Shown here: piece by piece, positions 36,360 through 45,601 of the stretch
How the letters are laid out: each line of letters begins with the position of its first letter
Position numbering within the stretch: position 1 is the first letter of the stretch
NCBI RefSeq assembly: GCF_014203695.1
Contig: NZ_JACHJO010000003.1
Span: 124,001 to 188,000 of the forward strand
From: Nocardiopsis algeriensis
GTDB taxonomy: Bacteria > Actinomycetota > Actinomycetes > Streptosporangiales > Streptosporangiaceae
Direction: 5' to 3'
DNA: 64,000 nt
Translations under genes and position numbers: made by a program
The notes under the pieces: model-generated
Database searches by the model: none
The model's input: only the letters and a program-made list of their open reading frames with translations
What the model was told of the DNA's origin: nothing

Positions 36360-38846
36360 TCAGGAACTCGCGGCGGGTGCGGTGACGCCCAGGTCGGTCT
36401 GCCCGGTCCCCACCGTAACGATCGCGCGCGGAAGCGCATCGCCCGACCCGTCCCTGCGGCTGCTCGCGTCGGGCAGGCGCACCGGCTTCCCGTCCTCGCG
36501 GGCGGCCCGGGCGGGTGCGCGCCCGATCCACGCGAACAGCAGGGTGTCCTCGCCCTTGAGGTAGCGGTGGCAGCGCACGCCGCCGGTGGCCCGCCCCTTG
36601 GTCGGGTAGGCCGAGAACGGCGTGACCTTGGCCGAGCCGGCCTCGGTCCCCGCCAGGGCGGTCGAGGAACCGGACACGGTGACGACCACGGAGTCCTCGG
36701 GGCTGTGCACGGCCCCGAACCACAGCACGCGGGCCTCCTCGGACAGGCGCACACCGGCCACACCGCCCGCCAGGCGCCCCTGGGGGCGCACGGCGGAGGC
36801 ACCGAAGCGCAGCAGCTGCGCCTCGGAGGTGACGAACGCGAGGTCCTCCTCGCCGGTGGACAGCTGGGAGGCGCCGACGATCCGGTCGCCGTCCTTGAGG
36901 GTGATGATCTCGAAGTCGTCCTTGTTGGGCGGGTAGTCGGGGGAGACCCGCTTGACCACGCCGCCGGCGGTGCCCACGGCGAACCCGGGGCCGGAGGAGT
37001 CCATCGACACCACCGACACCACCCGTTCGTCGCCGTCGAGCTGTACGAACTCGGTCACCGGGAGCCCCGATGCCAGGGGCGGCCGCTCGCCGGCCTCCTC
37101 GGGCAGCTCCGGCAGCTCCACCACGGGGACGCGGATCATCCGGCCCAGGTCGGTGACCAGGCCGACGTCCGAGCGCGACGTGGTCGGCACCGACACGGCG
37201 ATCGCGTCGTGCCTGGTGCGCAGGCCGTCGTAGACGGGCGGTACGGCGGCGCCCTTGGTGCGGCCGATGGTGCCGTCGACACCCATCAGCACGTGGCAGG
37301 GCTGGTCGGCCATCTCCAGCGGGATCACGGCGGCACGGGAGGCGCCGTCGCTCTCGCGCAGCTGGGTGCGGCGGGGGGTGGCGAACTTCTTGGAGACCTC
37401 GCCGAGCTCCTTGGAGACCATCCGGCGCAGCTTCTTGTCCGACTCCAGGACGGCGGTGAGGTCGTCGATCTCCTTGTTGAGCTGGTCGCGCTCGCCCTCC
37501 AGCTCCATCCGGTCGAACCGGGTCAGGCGGCGCAGCGGGGTCTCCAGGATGTAGCGGGCCTGGATCTCCGACATCTCGTAGGCCGACATGAGCGCCTCGC
37601 GGGCGGCCGCGGTGTCGTCGGCCTCGCGGATGAGCGAGATGACGCGGTCGATGTCGAGCAGGGCCGTGAGCAGGCCCTCGACCAGGTGCAGGCGCTCGCG
37701 GCGCTTGCGGCGGCGGAACTCGCTGCGGCGGCGCACGACCTCCAGGCGGTGGCCGACGTAGACCTGGAGCAGCTCGCGCAGGCCGAGGGTCTGGGGCTGG
37801 CCGTCGACGAGGGCCACGTTGTTGATGCCGAAGGACTCCTCCATCGGCGTGAGCCGGTAGAGCTCCTCCAGGACGGCCTCGGGGTTGAAGCCGTTCTTGA
37901 GCTCGATGACCAGCCGCAGCCCCTGGGTGCGGTCGGTCAGGTCCTTGAGGTCGGAGATGCCCTGGAGCTTCTTGGACTGCACCAGCTCCTTGATGCGGCT
38001 GACGACCTTCTCGGGGCCGACGTTGTAGGGGAGCTCGGTGACGATGAGGCCGGTCCGGCGCGCGGACACCTTCTCGATGGAGACGGTCGCCCGGGTCTTG
38101 AACGTGCCGCGGCCGGTGCGGTAGGCGTCGCGGATGCCGTCCAGGCCGACGATGGCGCCGCCGGTGGGCAGGTCGGGCCCCGGCACGAACTCGGTGAGCT
38201 CCTCCAGGGTGGCGTCGGGGTGCGCGATCAGGTGCCGGGCCGCGGCGATGACCTCGCCCAGGTTGTGCGGCGCCATGTTGGTGGCCATGCCGACCGCGAT
38301 CCCGGAGGCGCCGTTGACCAGCAGGTTCGGGAAGGCGGCCGGAAGGACCTCCGGTTCGGTCTCCTGGCCGTCGTAGTTGGGCCGGAAGTCGACGACGTCC
38401 TCGTCGATGCCGGAGACGAGCAGCTCGGCGGCGGAGTCGAGGCGGGCCTCGGTGTAGCGCATGGCGGCCGGGGCGTCGTCGCCGCCCAGGGAGCCGAAGT
38501 TGCCGTGGCCGTCCACCAGGGGGACGCGCATGGCGAAGGGCTGGCTGAGGCGGACGAGGGCGTCGTAGATGGCGCTGTCGCCGTGGGGGTGCAGGCGGCC
38601 CATCACCTCGCCCACCACGCGGGCGCACTTGACGTGCCCCTTGTCGGGACGCAGTCCCATTTCATTCATCTGGTAGAGGATGCGTCGCTGCACGGGTTTC
38701 ATGCCGTCGCGTGCATCGGGGAGGGCGCGCTGGTAGATGACCGAGTACGCGTACTCCAGGAAGCTGCCTCGCATCTCCTCGGAGACGTCGATGTCGATGA
38801 TCTTCTCGGCGAGATCCTCGGGGGGACGGGAAGTTGTACGGGCCAT
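36360..38846 (-). CDS. parC: Topoisomerase IV / gyrase subunit A (ParC)
   Basis: 828-aa type IIA topoisomerase DNA-cleaving subunit. Catalytic Tyr131 lies in [11 protein letters not shown]. The quinolone-resistance region keeps the susceptible residues: Ser91 and Asp95 in [15 protein letters not shown] correspond to E. coli GyrA Ser83 and Asp87. The C-terminal third is a beta-pinwheel with [13 protein letters not shown] and [17 protein letters not shown] at 38846 has no strong Shine-Dalgarno; CAGAAT ends seven bases upstream, so a leaderless start is possible. ParC rather than GyrA is inferred from linkage to parE and conserved order. Confidence 0.93.
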   Translation of the reverse strand: MARTTSRPPEDLAEKIIDIDVSEEMRGSFLEYAYSVIYQRALPDARDGMKPVQRRILYQMNEMGLRPDKGHVKCARVVGEVMGRLHPHGDSAIYDALVRLSQPFAMRVPLVDGHGNFGSLGGDDAPAAMRYTEARLDSAAELLVSGIDEDVVDFRPNYDGQETEPEVLPAAFPNLLVNGASGIAVGMATNMAPHNLGEVIAAARHLIAHPDATLEELTEFVPGPDLPTGGAIVGLDGIRDAYRTGRGTFKTRATVSIEKVSARRTGLIVTELPYNVGPEKVVSRIKELVQSKKLQGISDLKDLTDRTQGLRLVIELKNGFNPEAVLEELYRLTPMEESFGINNVALVDGQPQTLGLRELLQVYVGHRLEVVRRRSEFRRRKRRERLHLVEGLLTALLDIDRVISLIREADDTAAAREALMSAYEMSEIQARYILETPLRRLTRFDRMELEGERDQLNKEIDDLTAVLESDKKLRRMVSKELGEVSKKFATPRRTQLRESDGASRAAVIPLEMADQPCHVLMGVDGTIGRTKGAAVPPVYDGLRTRHDAIAVSVPTTSRSDVGLVTDLGRMIRVPVVELPELPEEAGERPPLASGLPVTEFVQLDGDERVVSVVSMDSSGPGFAVGTAGGVVKRVSPDYPPNKDDFEIITLKDGDRIVGASQLSTGEEDLAFVTSEAQLLRFGASAVRPQGRLAGGVAGVRLSEEARVLWFGAVHSPEDSVVVTVSGSSTALAGTEAGSAKVTPFSAYPTKGRATGGVRCHRYLKGEDTLLFAWIGRAPARAAREDGKPVRLPDASSRRDGSGDALPRAIVTVGTGQTDLGVTAPAASS

Positions 38847-38979
38847 GTCCGTAATTCTGGCCTGTACCAAGGACTGAAACGAACGCGAACGCGTGGTCGA
38901 GCGGGTGTGAGCCGTGTAACTGGCGGCTTTTGTTGCTGTCTGGAGGGGTTTACGGCCGTACGTGTCAGGGATTCGGAAA

Positions 38980-39025
38980 CCGGGGTGCGCCCCCGCCCCG
39001 AGCGCGGGACGGGGGCGCACCCCGG
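38980..39025 (-). terminator. Terminator of the GH81 gene, perfect 16-bp stem
   Basis: CCGGGGTGCGCCCCCG (38980-38995) pairs perfectly with CGGGGGCGCACCCCGG (39010-39025) across a 14-base loop. It lies 12 bases beyond the glucanase stop and upstream of parC, insulating the two minus-strand genes. Confidence 0.75.
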
Positions 39026-39037
39026 AGGCGGATCCGC

Positions 39038-41881
39038 TCAGCCGGTGAAGGGGACGGTGACCGTCGCGCCCTCGGCGGTGCCGGTGCGGACCTTCGACTC
39101 CCCGGTGCCCAGGGCGCTCCAGAGCGTCACGCGCACCGAGCCGCCGTCCAGGTCGGCGAAGGAGCCCTGTGCGTCGAGCATCCCCTGTCCCTCGGTGTAG
39201 GACTCCCATCCGGGCAGGTCATCGGTGGCGAAGTACCGGTAGGTCTCCACGCGGTCGTCGGTGCCGTCGCCCTCGAAGTCGTAGGCCACGCGCACCTGCA
39301 CGGCGCTGCCGACCGCGCTGCCGGCGTCCACCGGAAGCGTGAAGGAGGTCCCGCCGCCGTCGAAGGCTCCGGTCAGCCCGTCCAGCTCCAGCACGGTCGC
39401 GTTCGCCGGCGGGGTGCCGTCGTGGTTGGCGCCGTTCCCCGCGGCCACGGAGACCGAGCCCTCGGCGTCACCGGGAGTGGTGGACAGCGAGGTGGGGGAC
39501 AGGTACAGAAGGCCGTCGCCCACACCGCTGCCCGGCTCACCCGGCTCGTTCGGCTCACCCGGCTCACCCGGTTCGCCCGGCTCCCCGGGGCCACCGCCGC
39601 CGCCCTCGCCCCTGGTGGAGGCCAGTGTCCCCGGCGCCACCTCGAGTTCGGTCCCGTCGGAGAAGGACACGGTGATCGGCTCGGTACCCGGGTTGAAGGC
39701 GGTGTGGGTGCGCTCGTTCCCCTTGGTGAACACCGCGTAGTGTGCGGTGTCGGCCGTGACGGAGGTGTCGACCGTGCCGGCCTCGGCGAGGGTGGAGACC
39801 CACTGGTAGGTGTGCGCCTTGGACTCTCCCGCCTCGGGCTCGTAGGACCGCCACTGCTCCTCGAACAGGCGCAGGGCCTCGTCGCCGTCGGAGAGCGCCC
39901 GGTGCGCCCAGTGGATGTCCCGCCAGATCTGCGGCTGCCGGCCCAGGCGCTCGAGCAGCGACTCGTGGGCCGCCGCGGCGTGCTCGGGGTCGTGCCCCAG
40001 GTAGAGCGACCCGGCGGTGATCGGCAGGTAGTTGATGCCGTAGTGCTCCTCGTCGCCGCCGTCCCACCAGATGCGGTAGTCGCCGCCGTTGCCCCAGACC
40101 ATGCCGACCACGTCGTGCTCGAAGCCCTCGGGGAAGGTCCCGCCGTCGGAGTTCTGCCAGTAGCGGGTGACCGTGGAGGCCTGCGTGGTGTGCAGGAACA
40201 CACCGAGGTCGCGCAGCTCCTCGTCACCGGTCAGGGCGCCGAACAGCGCGGTGGCGGAGGCGAAGTGCATGCCCTCGGAGGAGGACTCCTGGTTGTTGCC
40301 CGCGGCGAATCCCGCGTGTCCGGAGGCCCAGCCGTGCCCCGCGTAGGGAGAGAAGGAGCGCAGGCGGGGGAACATGCCCTCCTCGGTGGAGGCCACGTCG
40401 TCGATGAGCAGGCGGATCATGCCGCCCCAGGCGTCCTCGTCGGCCCATCCACGGTCGTAGCGGGCGATCGTGGCAGCGGCGGTGACGAAGTAGCCGTAGT
40501 GGAAGTCGTGGTCGTTGACCTCGGTGGCCGCACCGAAGCTGTCGGGGTAGCCGAAGAGGGTGCCCCAGCGCTCCTCGTAGGAGAACCCGCGGTCGCCGCC
40601 CGCGGTCAGCCACTCCTCCATGCGCGCCTTGAGCAGCTCCAGCAGCCGGTCGCGGGCCTCGGTGGAGCCGATCGAGTCGGCGATCGGCACGAGCTGGGCG
40701 AGGCGTCCCAGGGCCTTGCCGTCCCAGTAGGTGTCGCCGGGGGAGGGGAAGTGCGCCTCCTCGGCGAGGACCTCGTCGATCAGCTGCCGCATGCGGTCGT
40801 GGTCGGCGCTGTCGACGGTGGGCAGGCTCGGCAGGATGCCGTGGGTGGCCAGCTCGGTGGTGAAGCTGCCGCCCAGGGCCACCCGCATCTCGCCGCGCGG
40901 GGAGGCGTAGGACATGCCGGTGACCTCGCTGACGGCGTTGTCCCAGTGGTGGGGGTACAGGGCCACGGGGGTGCCGCCGGAGTCCTCGGTCTCCACCCGG
41001 TAGGTGCTGGTCAGGGTCGCCGCGGCCTCGTCGTAGTCGTACTCGACCTCCGAGCCGGTGACGGCGGAGTGGGCGTAGGGGGCGAAGGTGTCCAGGTCCT
41101 CGGGGGAGGGCAGCAGGGCGACCGAGTAGTGCCCGGCCGGGGCGGTGAAGGTGTCGCCCGAGCGGGCCCAGGAGGTGCCCTCGGGGGCGAAGAGCGCGTA
41201 GTGGTGGCCGTTGGCGGTGGCGCCCACCACCCCTGCCGCCTCGTGCCAGACCTGCGGCGCGGCCAGGAACTCCACCCGGGCGTCACCGCCCTCGGCCTCG
41301 GCGTGGGCGAAGGGCAGGCCCTGGCCGATGGTGACGCGCAGGGTCGGCCCGCCCTGCCACTGCGCGGTGACGGTCCAGTCGTCGCTGTCGGCCACGCGGG
41401 TGTCGGGGGAGTCGAGCCCGGCCGCGCCCAGGGACAGGTCGGCGGTGTGCGGGTACTCGTACTTGAGCCCGTCGGCGACCAGCTGGGGCTCGTCCGGGTA
41501 CCCCATCTCCAGGCCGCCCGCGTGGGGCCGGTAGCTGGCGGGGTGGGCGAAGAGGTTCTCGCCGTAGGGGTTGCCGGGGTAGCGCTGGAAGATGAGCGAG
41601 GACCACCATTCGTTGGTGGGGGCGGGGCCCTCGTAGTCGTCGGTGACCTTGGGGTCCACGGGGTTGCCGTCGGCGTCGACGGGCCCGGTGGCTCCGGCGG
41701 GGAGGGCGTCGGTGTAGCTGCCGGTGCCGACGGGGACGGTCGCGGAGCTCTCGGCCGCGCTCTCGCGGTCGGGGAGGACGACCGCGCCGGCCAGGGCGGT
41801 CGCGCCGCAGACGAACGCCGCGGCGGCCGAGAGGAGACCGCGTCTCCTGCGGCGGTGCGGTGGAGTACCGGGTTCGGGCAT
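39038..41881 (-). CDS. Secreted endo-beta-1,3-glucanase, GH81 family, with C-terminal domain
   Basis: 947-aa exported laminarinase that would hydrolyse beta-1,3-glucans of fungal walls or algal/plant material. The N-terminus RRRRRGLLSAAAAFVCGATA is a signal peptide, possibly Tat-type because of the RR-x-LL run. GH81 features include APTNEWWSSLIFQRYPGNPYG, DHDFHYGYFVTAAATIARYD and NNQESSSEGMHFASAT with candidate catalytic Glu532/Glu536. A Gly/Pro/Glu linker at about residues 757-785 (PGEPGEPGEPGEPNEPGEP) joins a C-terminal domain of about 160 residues that may bind carbohydrate. ATG 41881 has GGAAGG upstream. A CelR/CebR-type operator lies 38-51 bp upstream, implying cellobiose- or oligosaccharide-sensitive repression. 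Confidence 0.92.
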   Translation of the reverse strand: MPEPGTPPHRRRRRGLLSAAAAFVCGATALAGAVVLPDRESAAESSATVPVGTGSYTDALPAGATGPVDADGNPVDPKVTDDYEGPAPTNEWWSSLIFQRYPGNPYGENLFAHPASYRPHAGGLEMGYPDEPQLVADGLKYEYPHTADLSLGAAGLDSPDTRVADSDDWTVTAQWQGGPTLRVTIGQGLPFAHAEAEGGDARVEFLAAPQVWHEAAGVVGATANGHHYALFAPEGTSWARSGDTFTAPAGHYSVALLPSPEDLDTFAPYAHSAVTGSEVEYDYDEAAATLTSTYRVETEDSGGTPVALYPHHWDNAVSEVTGMSYASPRGEMRVALGGSFTTELATHGILPSLPTVDSADHDRMRQLIDEVLAEEAHFPSPGDTYWDGKALGRLAQLVPIADSIGSTEARDRLLELLKARMEEWLTAGGDRGFSYEERWGTLFGYPDSFGAATEVNDHDFHYGYFVTAAATIARYDRGWADEDAWGGMIRLLIDDVASTEEGMFPRLRSFSPYAGHGWASGHAGFAAGNNQESSSEGMHFASATALFGALTGDEELRDLGVFLHTTQASTVTRYWQNSDGGTFPEGFEHDVVGMVWGNGGDYRIWWDGGDEEHYGINYLPITAGSLYLGHDPEHAAAAHESLLERLGRQPQIWRDIHWAHRALSDGDEALRLFEEQWRSYEPEAGESKAHTYQWVSTLAEAGTVDTSVTADTAHYAVFTKGNERTHTAFNPGTEPITVSFSDGTELEVAPGTLASTRGEGGGGGPGEPGEPGEPGEPNEPGEPGSGVGDGLLYLSPTSLSTTPGDAEGSVSVAAGNGANHDGTPPANATVLELDGLTGAFDGGGTSFTLPVDAGSAVGSAVQVRVAYDFEGDGTDDRVETYRYFATDDLPGWESYTEGQGMLDAQGSFADLDGGSVRVTLWSALGTGESKVRTGTAEGATVTVPFTG

Positions 41882-41918
41882 GGTGTGCCTTCCGTCGGGG
41901 TTACGTGCGGAGCCCGGA

Positions 41919-41932
41919 CGGGAGCGCTCCCA
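41919..41932. promoter_or_regulatory. CelR/CebR-type operator upstream of the GH81 gene
   Basis: CGGGAGCGCTCCCA matches the 14-bp actinobacterial cellulolysis operator TGGGAGCGCTCCCA at 13 of 14 positions and contains the perfect palindrome GGGAGCGCTCCC. It lies 38-51 bp before the glucanase ATG. In Thermobifida fusca this site is bound by the LacI-family repressor CelR, which cellobiose releases, and a GH81 gene there carries it. Confidence 0.8.
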
Positions 41933-41993
41933 TGGAGCCGGGCTCTGTGACCAGAAGTGTTCATGCGCACACGGGGAAAGCCAATGCGGGTAA

Positions 41994-42008
41994 AAGGAAA
42001 GTTTCCTT
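41994..42008. promoter_or_regulatory. AT-rich palindrome in glucanase/recQ divergent region
   Basis: AAGGAAA-G-TTTCCTT is a perfect 7-bp inverted repeat in an AT-richer stretch, midway between the divergent glucanase and helicase starts. It probably lies in promoter sequence and may be a second operator. No family match made. Confidence 0.35.
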
Positions 42009-42076
42009 ACTGTTATCGGGGCGACCCGGCCCGCGGACGGTCCCCGCACGTCGCCCGCCTCTGATAGCAAGGACCC

Positions 42077-44239
42077 ATGACTGCCATCGACCCCGCCCCC
42101 GAGACCCCCGCCGACGAGGTGCTGCGCAAGAGCGCCGAGGCGCGCCTGCGGGCACTCGCCGGGGAATCCGCACGGCTGCGCGAGGACCAGTGGACCGCGA
42201 TCCGCGCCCTGGTCGCCCAGCGCCGCAGGGCCCTCGTCGTCCAGCGCACAGGATGGGGCAAGTCGGCGGTCTACTTCGTGGCCACCGCCCTGCTCCGGGA
42301 GGTCGGCGCCGGACCCACCGTCATCGTCTCCCCGCTCCTGGCGCTCATGCGCAACCAGATCGCCGCCGCCGAGCGCGCCGGCATCCGCGCCCGCACCGTC
42401 AACAGCGCCAACACCACCGACTGGGAGACCGTCTACGCCGACGTCGCCGCCGGCGAGGTCGACGTCCTGCTGGTGAGCCCCGAGCGCCTCAACAACCCCG
42501 AGTTCCGGGACCGCGTGCTGCCCCGGCTCGCCGCCGGCGCCGGCCTGGTCGTCATCGACGAGGCGCACTGCGTCTCCGACTGGGGGCACGACTTCCGCCC
42601 CGACTACCGGCGCATCCGCTCGCTGCTGCACGACCTGCCCGACGGCATCCCGGTCCTGGCCACCACCGCCACCGCCAACGAGCGTGTCACCCGCGACGTG
42701 GCCGAGCAGCTCCGGGCGGGGGCCGAGCGCGAGGACACCCTGGTCCTGCGCGGCTCCCTCGAACGGGAGAGCCTCCACCTGGCCGTCGTCGACCTGCCCG
42801 ACCCGACGGCCCGGCTCGGTTGGCTCGCCGAACACCTGCCCGAGATCCAGGGTTCGGGCATCGTCTACGCGCTCACCGTGAGCGCCGCCGAGGACACCGC
42901 GCGCTTCCTCTCCGAGCAGGGGATGGCGGTGCGCGCCTACACCGGGCAGACCGACCCCGACGAGCGCCGCGAGGCCGAGGACGACCTCCTCGCCAACCGG
43001 GTCAAGGCGCTGGTCGCCACCAGCGCCCTCGGGATGGGCTTCGACAAGCCCGACCTGGGGTTCGTCGTCCACCTGGGCGCCCCGCAGTCACCGATCTCCT
43101 ACTACCAGCAGGTCGGCCGCGCCGGACGCGGTGTCGAGCGCGCCGAGGTGATCCTGCTGCCCGGCCGCGAGGACGTCCGCATCTGGGAGTACTTCGCGAG
43201 CCTGTCCTTCCCCCCGGAGGAGACCGTGCGCCGCACCCTGGCGGTGCTGGAGGAGGAGGGCCGCCCCCTGTCCCCGGCCCACCTGGAGACCCGGGTGGAC
43301 CTGCGCCGCTCCCGCCTGGAGCAGATGCTCAAGGTCCTGGACGTCGACGGCGCCGTCCGCCGGGTGCGCGGCGGCTGGGAGTCCACCGGGCGGCCCTGGT
43401 CCTACGACGCCGAACGCTACGCCGCGGTCTCCCGCGCCCGCGAGGCCGAACAGCGCGCGATGCTCGACTACATCGCCCTCGACACCTGCCGCATGGAGTT
43501 CCTGCGCCGCCAGCTCGACGACCCGGCGGCCTCCCCCTGCGGCAGGTGCGACGTGTGCACCGGCCGGTACTGGCCCGCCGACGCCGACCCGGTGCGCCGC
43601 GAGGCCGCCGCCGCCCACCTCGACCGCCCCGGCACACCCCTCGCGCCCCGCCGCCAGTGGCCCACCGGGATGAAGACCCTGGGCGTCCCCCTCTCGGGAC
43701 GGGTCAAGCCCGAGCTCATGGCCGAGGAGGGGCGCGCCCTGGGCCGCATCACCGACATCGGATGGGGCGGCGAGCTGCGCCGCGTCCTCGCCGCCGACGC
43801 CCCCGACCACCCCGTCGACGACCGGGTCCTGCAAGGGGTGGTGCGCGTCCTGGCCGCCTGGGACTGGCGGGAGCGGCCCGTGGGCGTGGTGGCCATGCCC
43901 TCGACCACGCGCCCGGCCATGATCGCCGACCTCGCCGAGCGCGTGGCGCGCCTGGGCCGCCTGGCACCCGTGGGCTCGCTCGCCTACCGCGACGGACGCG
44001 GCCCGGGGGAGCGCAGGCACAACAGCGCCATGCGCCTGGCCCAGGTGTACGCCGCCCTGGTCCCCGGACCCGGCCTCGCCGAGGCGATGGCGGCCCTCCA
44101 GGCCGAGAACCCCGGCCCGGTGCTGCTCGTCGACGACCTCACCGACACCGGATGGTCCCTCACCGTCGGCGCAGCTCTCCTGCGCGGTCTGGGCGCCCCC
44201 GCGGTCCTGCCCCTCACCCTCGCCACCACCGGCGGCTGA
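42077..44239 (+). CDS. recQ: RecQ-type DNA helicase fused to a phosphoribosyltransferase domain
   Basis: 720 aa. Helicase motifs are TGWGKSA (about residues 58-64), DEAH with VVIDEAHCVSDWGHDFRPDYR (from 159), ATTATANERV, YTGQTDPDERREAE, and ATSALGMGFDKPDLGFVVHL with QVGRAGRG. A zinc-site Cys cluster (CGRCDVC) lies near residue 490, as in RecQ C-domains. The final part changes character: VLLVDDLTDTGWS at 682-694 is the PRPP-binding signature of type I phosphoribosyltransferases. RecQ-like unwinding is the primary call; whether the PRTase domain is active is unknown. ATG at 42077, with AAGGA five bases upstream. Confidence 0.88.
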   Translation: MTAIDPAPETPADEVLRKSAEARLRALAGESARLREDQWTAIRALVAQRRRALVVQRTGWGKSAVYFVATALLREVGAGPTVIVSPLLALMRNQIAAAERAGIRARTVNSANTTDWETVYADVAAGEVDVLLVSPERLNNPEFRDRVLPRLAAGAGLVVIDEAHCVSDWGHDFRPDYRRIRSLLHDLPDGIPVLATTATANERVTRDVAEQLRAGAEREDTLVLRGSLERESLHLAVVDLPDPTARLGWLAEHLPEIQGSGIVYALTVSAAEDTARFLSEQGMAVRAYTGQTDPDERREAEDDLLANRVKALVATSALGMGFDKPDLGFVVHLGAPQSPISYYQQVGRAGRGVERAEVILLPGREDVRIWEYFASLSFPPEETVRRTLAVLEEEGRPLSPAHLETRVDLRRSRLEQMLKVLDVDGAVRRVRGGWESTGRPWSYDAERYAAVSRAREAEQRAMLDYIALDTCRMEFLRRQLDDPAASPCGRCDVCTGRYWPADADPVRREAAAAHLDRPGTPLAPRRQWPTGMKTLGVPLSGRVKPELMAEEGRALGRITDIGWGGELRRVLAADAPDHPVDDRVLQGVVRVLAAWDWRERPVGVVAMPSTTRPAMIADLAERVARLGRLAPVGSLAYRDGRGPGERRHNSAMRLAQVYAALVPGPGLAEAMAALQAENPGPVLLVDDLTDTGWSLTVGAALLRGLGAPAVLPLTLATTGG

Positions 44240-44249
44240 CGGGAAGCAC

Positions 44250-44278
44250 CGAACGCCCGGCGCGGAGCCGGGCGTTCG
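44250..44278. terminator. Hairpin between convergent recQ and pfkB genes
   Basis: CGAACGCCCGGC (44250-44261) and GCCGGGCGTTCG (44267-44278) pair perfectly with a GCGGA loop, ten bases after the helicase stop. Confidence 0.65.
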
Positions 44279-44396
44279 GAAGGGTGCGGGGACGCGAGGG
44301 CCCCGGGAGAAAAGGGGACGGCTGAGAGCGCCGGGGCGTCCCTCGGGGCGGTGGCGGGCGGGGAGACCGCCACCGGGCCCTCGGCCGGGGCCGGGG

Positions 44397-45341
44397 TCAG
44401 CGGAGGCGCTGCCCCCGCGGGGCACCGCGGCGGACCGGCTGGCCGTCGCCCAGGTCGGGGCGGGCGCCCGGCTGGTGCAGGGCGCGCGCAGCCAGGCGCT
44501 GGGCGTGGGACAGTGCCTCCTTGGGGTGGCGGCCCGCCAGCCAGAAGGGGAGGAAACCGGCGATGAACGCGTCGCCCGCACCCACGGAGCCCGGGGAGGG
44601 CTCCACCGGCTCGGCGGGGACCGTCACGACGTCCTCGCGTGTCTTGGAGGCCCACAGGCCGCCCTTGTCGCCCAGCTTGAGCACCACGTTCGGGTACCAG
44701 GCGGTCAGTACCTTGGCCGCCGCCTCCGGGGAGTCCCGGCCCGTCAGCACCTTGGCCTGGTCCAGGTTGGCGAACAGCAGCCGGGCACCCTGCGTCCAGT
44801 CCAGGAAGCTCTCCGCGCCCGCGCGCTCCAGCGGCGCGTGCGACCCGCCGTCCACCGAGATGGACATGCCGCAGTCCTGGGCCATGCGCAGCGCCACGCG
44901 CGCCGCACGCCGCGAGTCCGCGTTGATCAGCGTGTACCCCGACACGTGCAGGTGCCCGTCCGGGCCGAACACGTCGCGGGGCAGGTCCTCGGGCTGGAGC
45001 CGGGCGTTGGCGCCGGGGTCGCTCAGCATCGTCCGGTCGCCCTTGTGGGTGATCATGACCACGCAGGTGCCCGTGGGCCGCTCCGGGTCCATCACCGTGC
45101 GCGAGTCCAGGCCGTAGCCCATGAGCTCCATCTCGCGGGTGCGTCCGGTGATGTCGGAGCCGCGCCGGCCGACGAAGGTCGTCTCGACGCCCTCTACTGC
45201 CAGCCACGCGGCGATGTTCGCGCCGGACCCGCCGCCGTACATCACGACGGACGCGGGGGTGTCGCTGCCGCGGGCCAACGGGTGGAACGCGCGTGCGACG
45301 GCATCGGTCATGAGGTCACCGATTACGACCACTCGTGTCAT
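44397..45341 (-). CDS. PfkB-family carbohydrate kinase
   Basis: About 314 aa. N-terminal TRVVVIGDLMTDAVARAF and the GGGSGANIAAWLAVEG sugar loop, then the C-terminal SPGSVGAGDAFIAGFLPFW, where the Asp of GAGD is the catalytic base. The usual Asp-Thr before GAGD is replaced by Gly-Ser-Val. Family members phosphorylate ribose, fructose, adenosine or related substrates. ATG at 45341 chosen; GTG at 45356, five codons upstream, is equally possible. Convergent with recQ and divergent from the PatA-type gene. Confidence 0.85.
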   Translation of the reverse strand: MTRVVVIGDLMTDAVARAFHPLARGSDTPASVVMYGGGSGANIAAWLAVEGVETTFVGRRGSDITGRTREMELMGYGLDSRTVMDPERPTGTCVVMITHKGDRTMLSDPGANARLQPEDLPRDVFGPDGHLHVSGYTLINADSRRAARVALRMAQDCGMSISVDGGSHAPLERAGAESFLDWTQGARLLFANLDQAKVLTGRDSPEAAAKVLTAWYPNVVLKLGDKGGLWASKTREDVVTVPAEPVEPSPGSVGAGDAFIAGFLPFWLAGRHPKEALSHAQRLAARALHQPGARPDLGDGQPVRRGAPRGQRLR

Positions 45342-45588
45342 TTCGCCAGCCACCACCGAGGGTTATGAGAATCTGTGCCCGCACGACGTTAACAGGTGCA
45401 GCGCCAGCGGCGTGTAACGAACTGACAGCACCACGGCCACACGGCGACCGATCCTGATGAGTGTTCGGGGTCCTTCCTATAGGGTGCACCGCCGCCCGGC
45501 GAGCCTTCCCGTGTACGCCACGCGAGAACTCTTCGGGCGATTTCGCGCATACCGCATGGACTTTCCCCGGAATCGACCGTTTGTCGTC

Positions 45589-45594
45589 TAGTCT
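45589..45594 (+). promoter_or_regulatory. -10 element, leaderless PatA-type gene
   Basis: TAGTCT ends seven bases before the GTG at 45602, with no Shine-Dalgarno upstream. Same geometry as at the other leaderless genes in this window. Confidence 0.55.
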
Positions 45595-45601
45595 CGCACT
45601 C

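Noticed and set aside
36222-39200. 992-codon plus-strand frame opposite parC
   Set aside because: Antisense shadow of parC, no ribosome site or domain.
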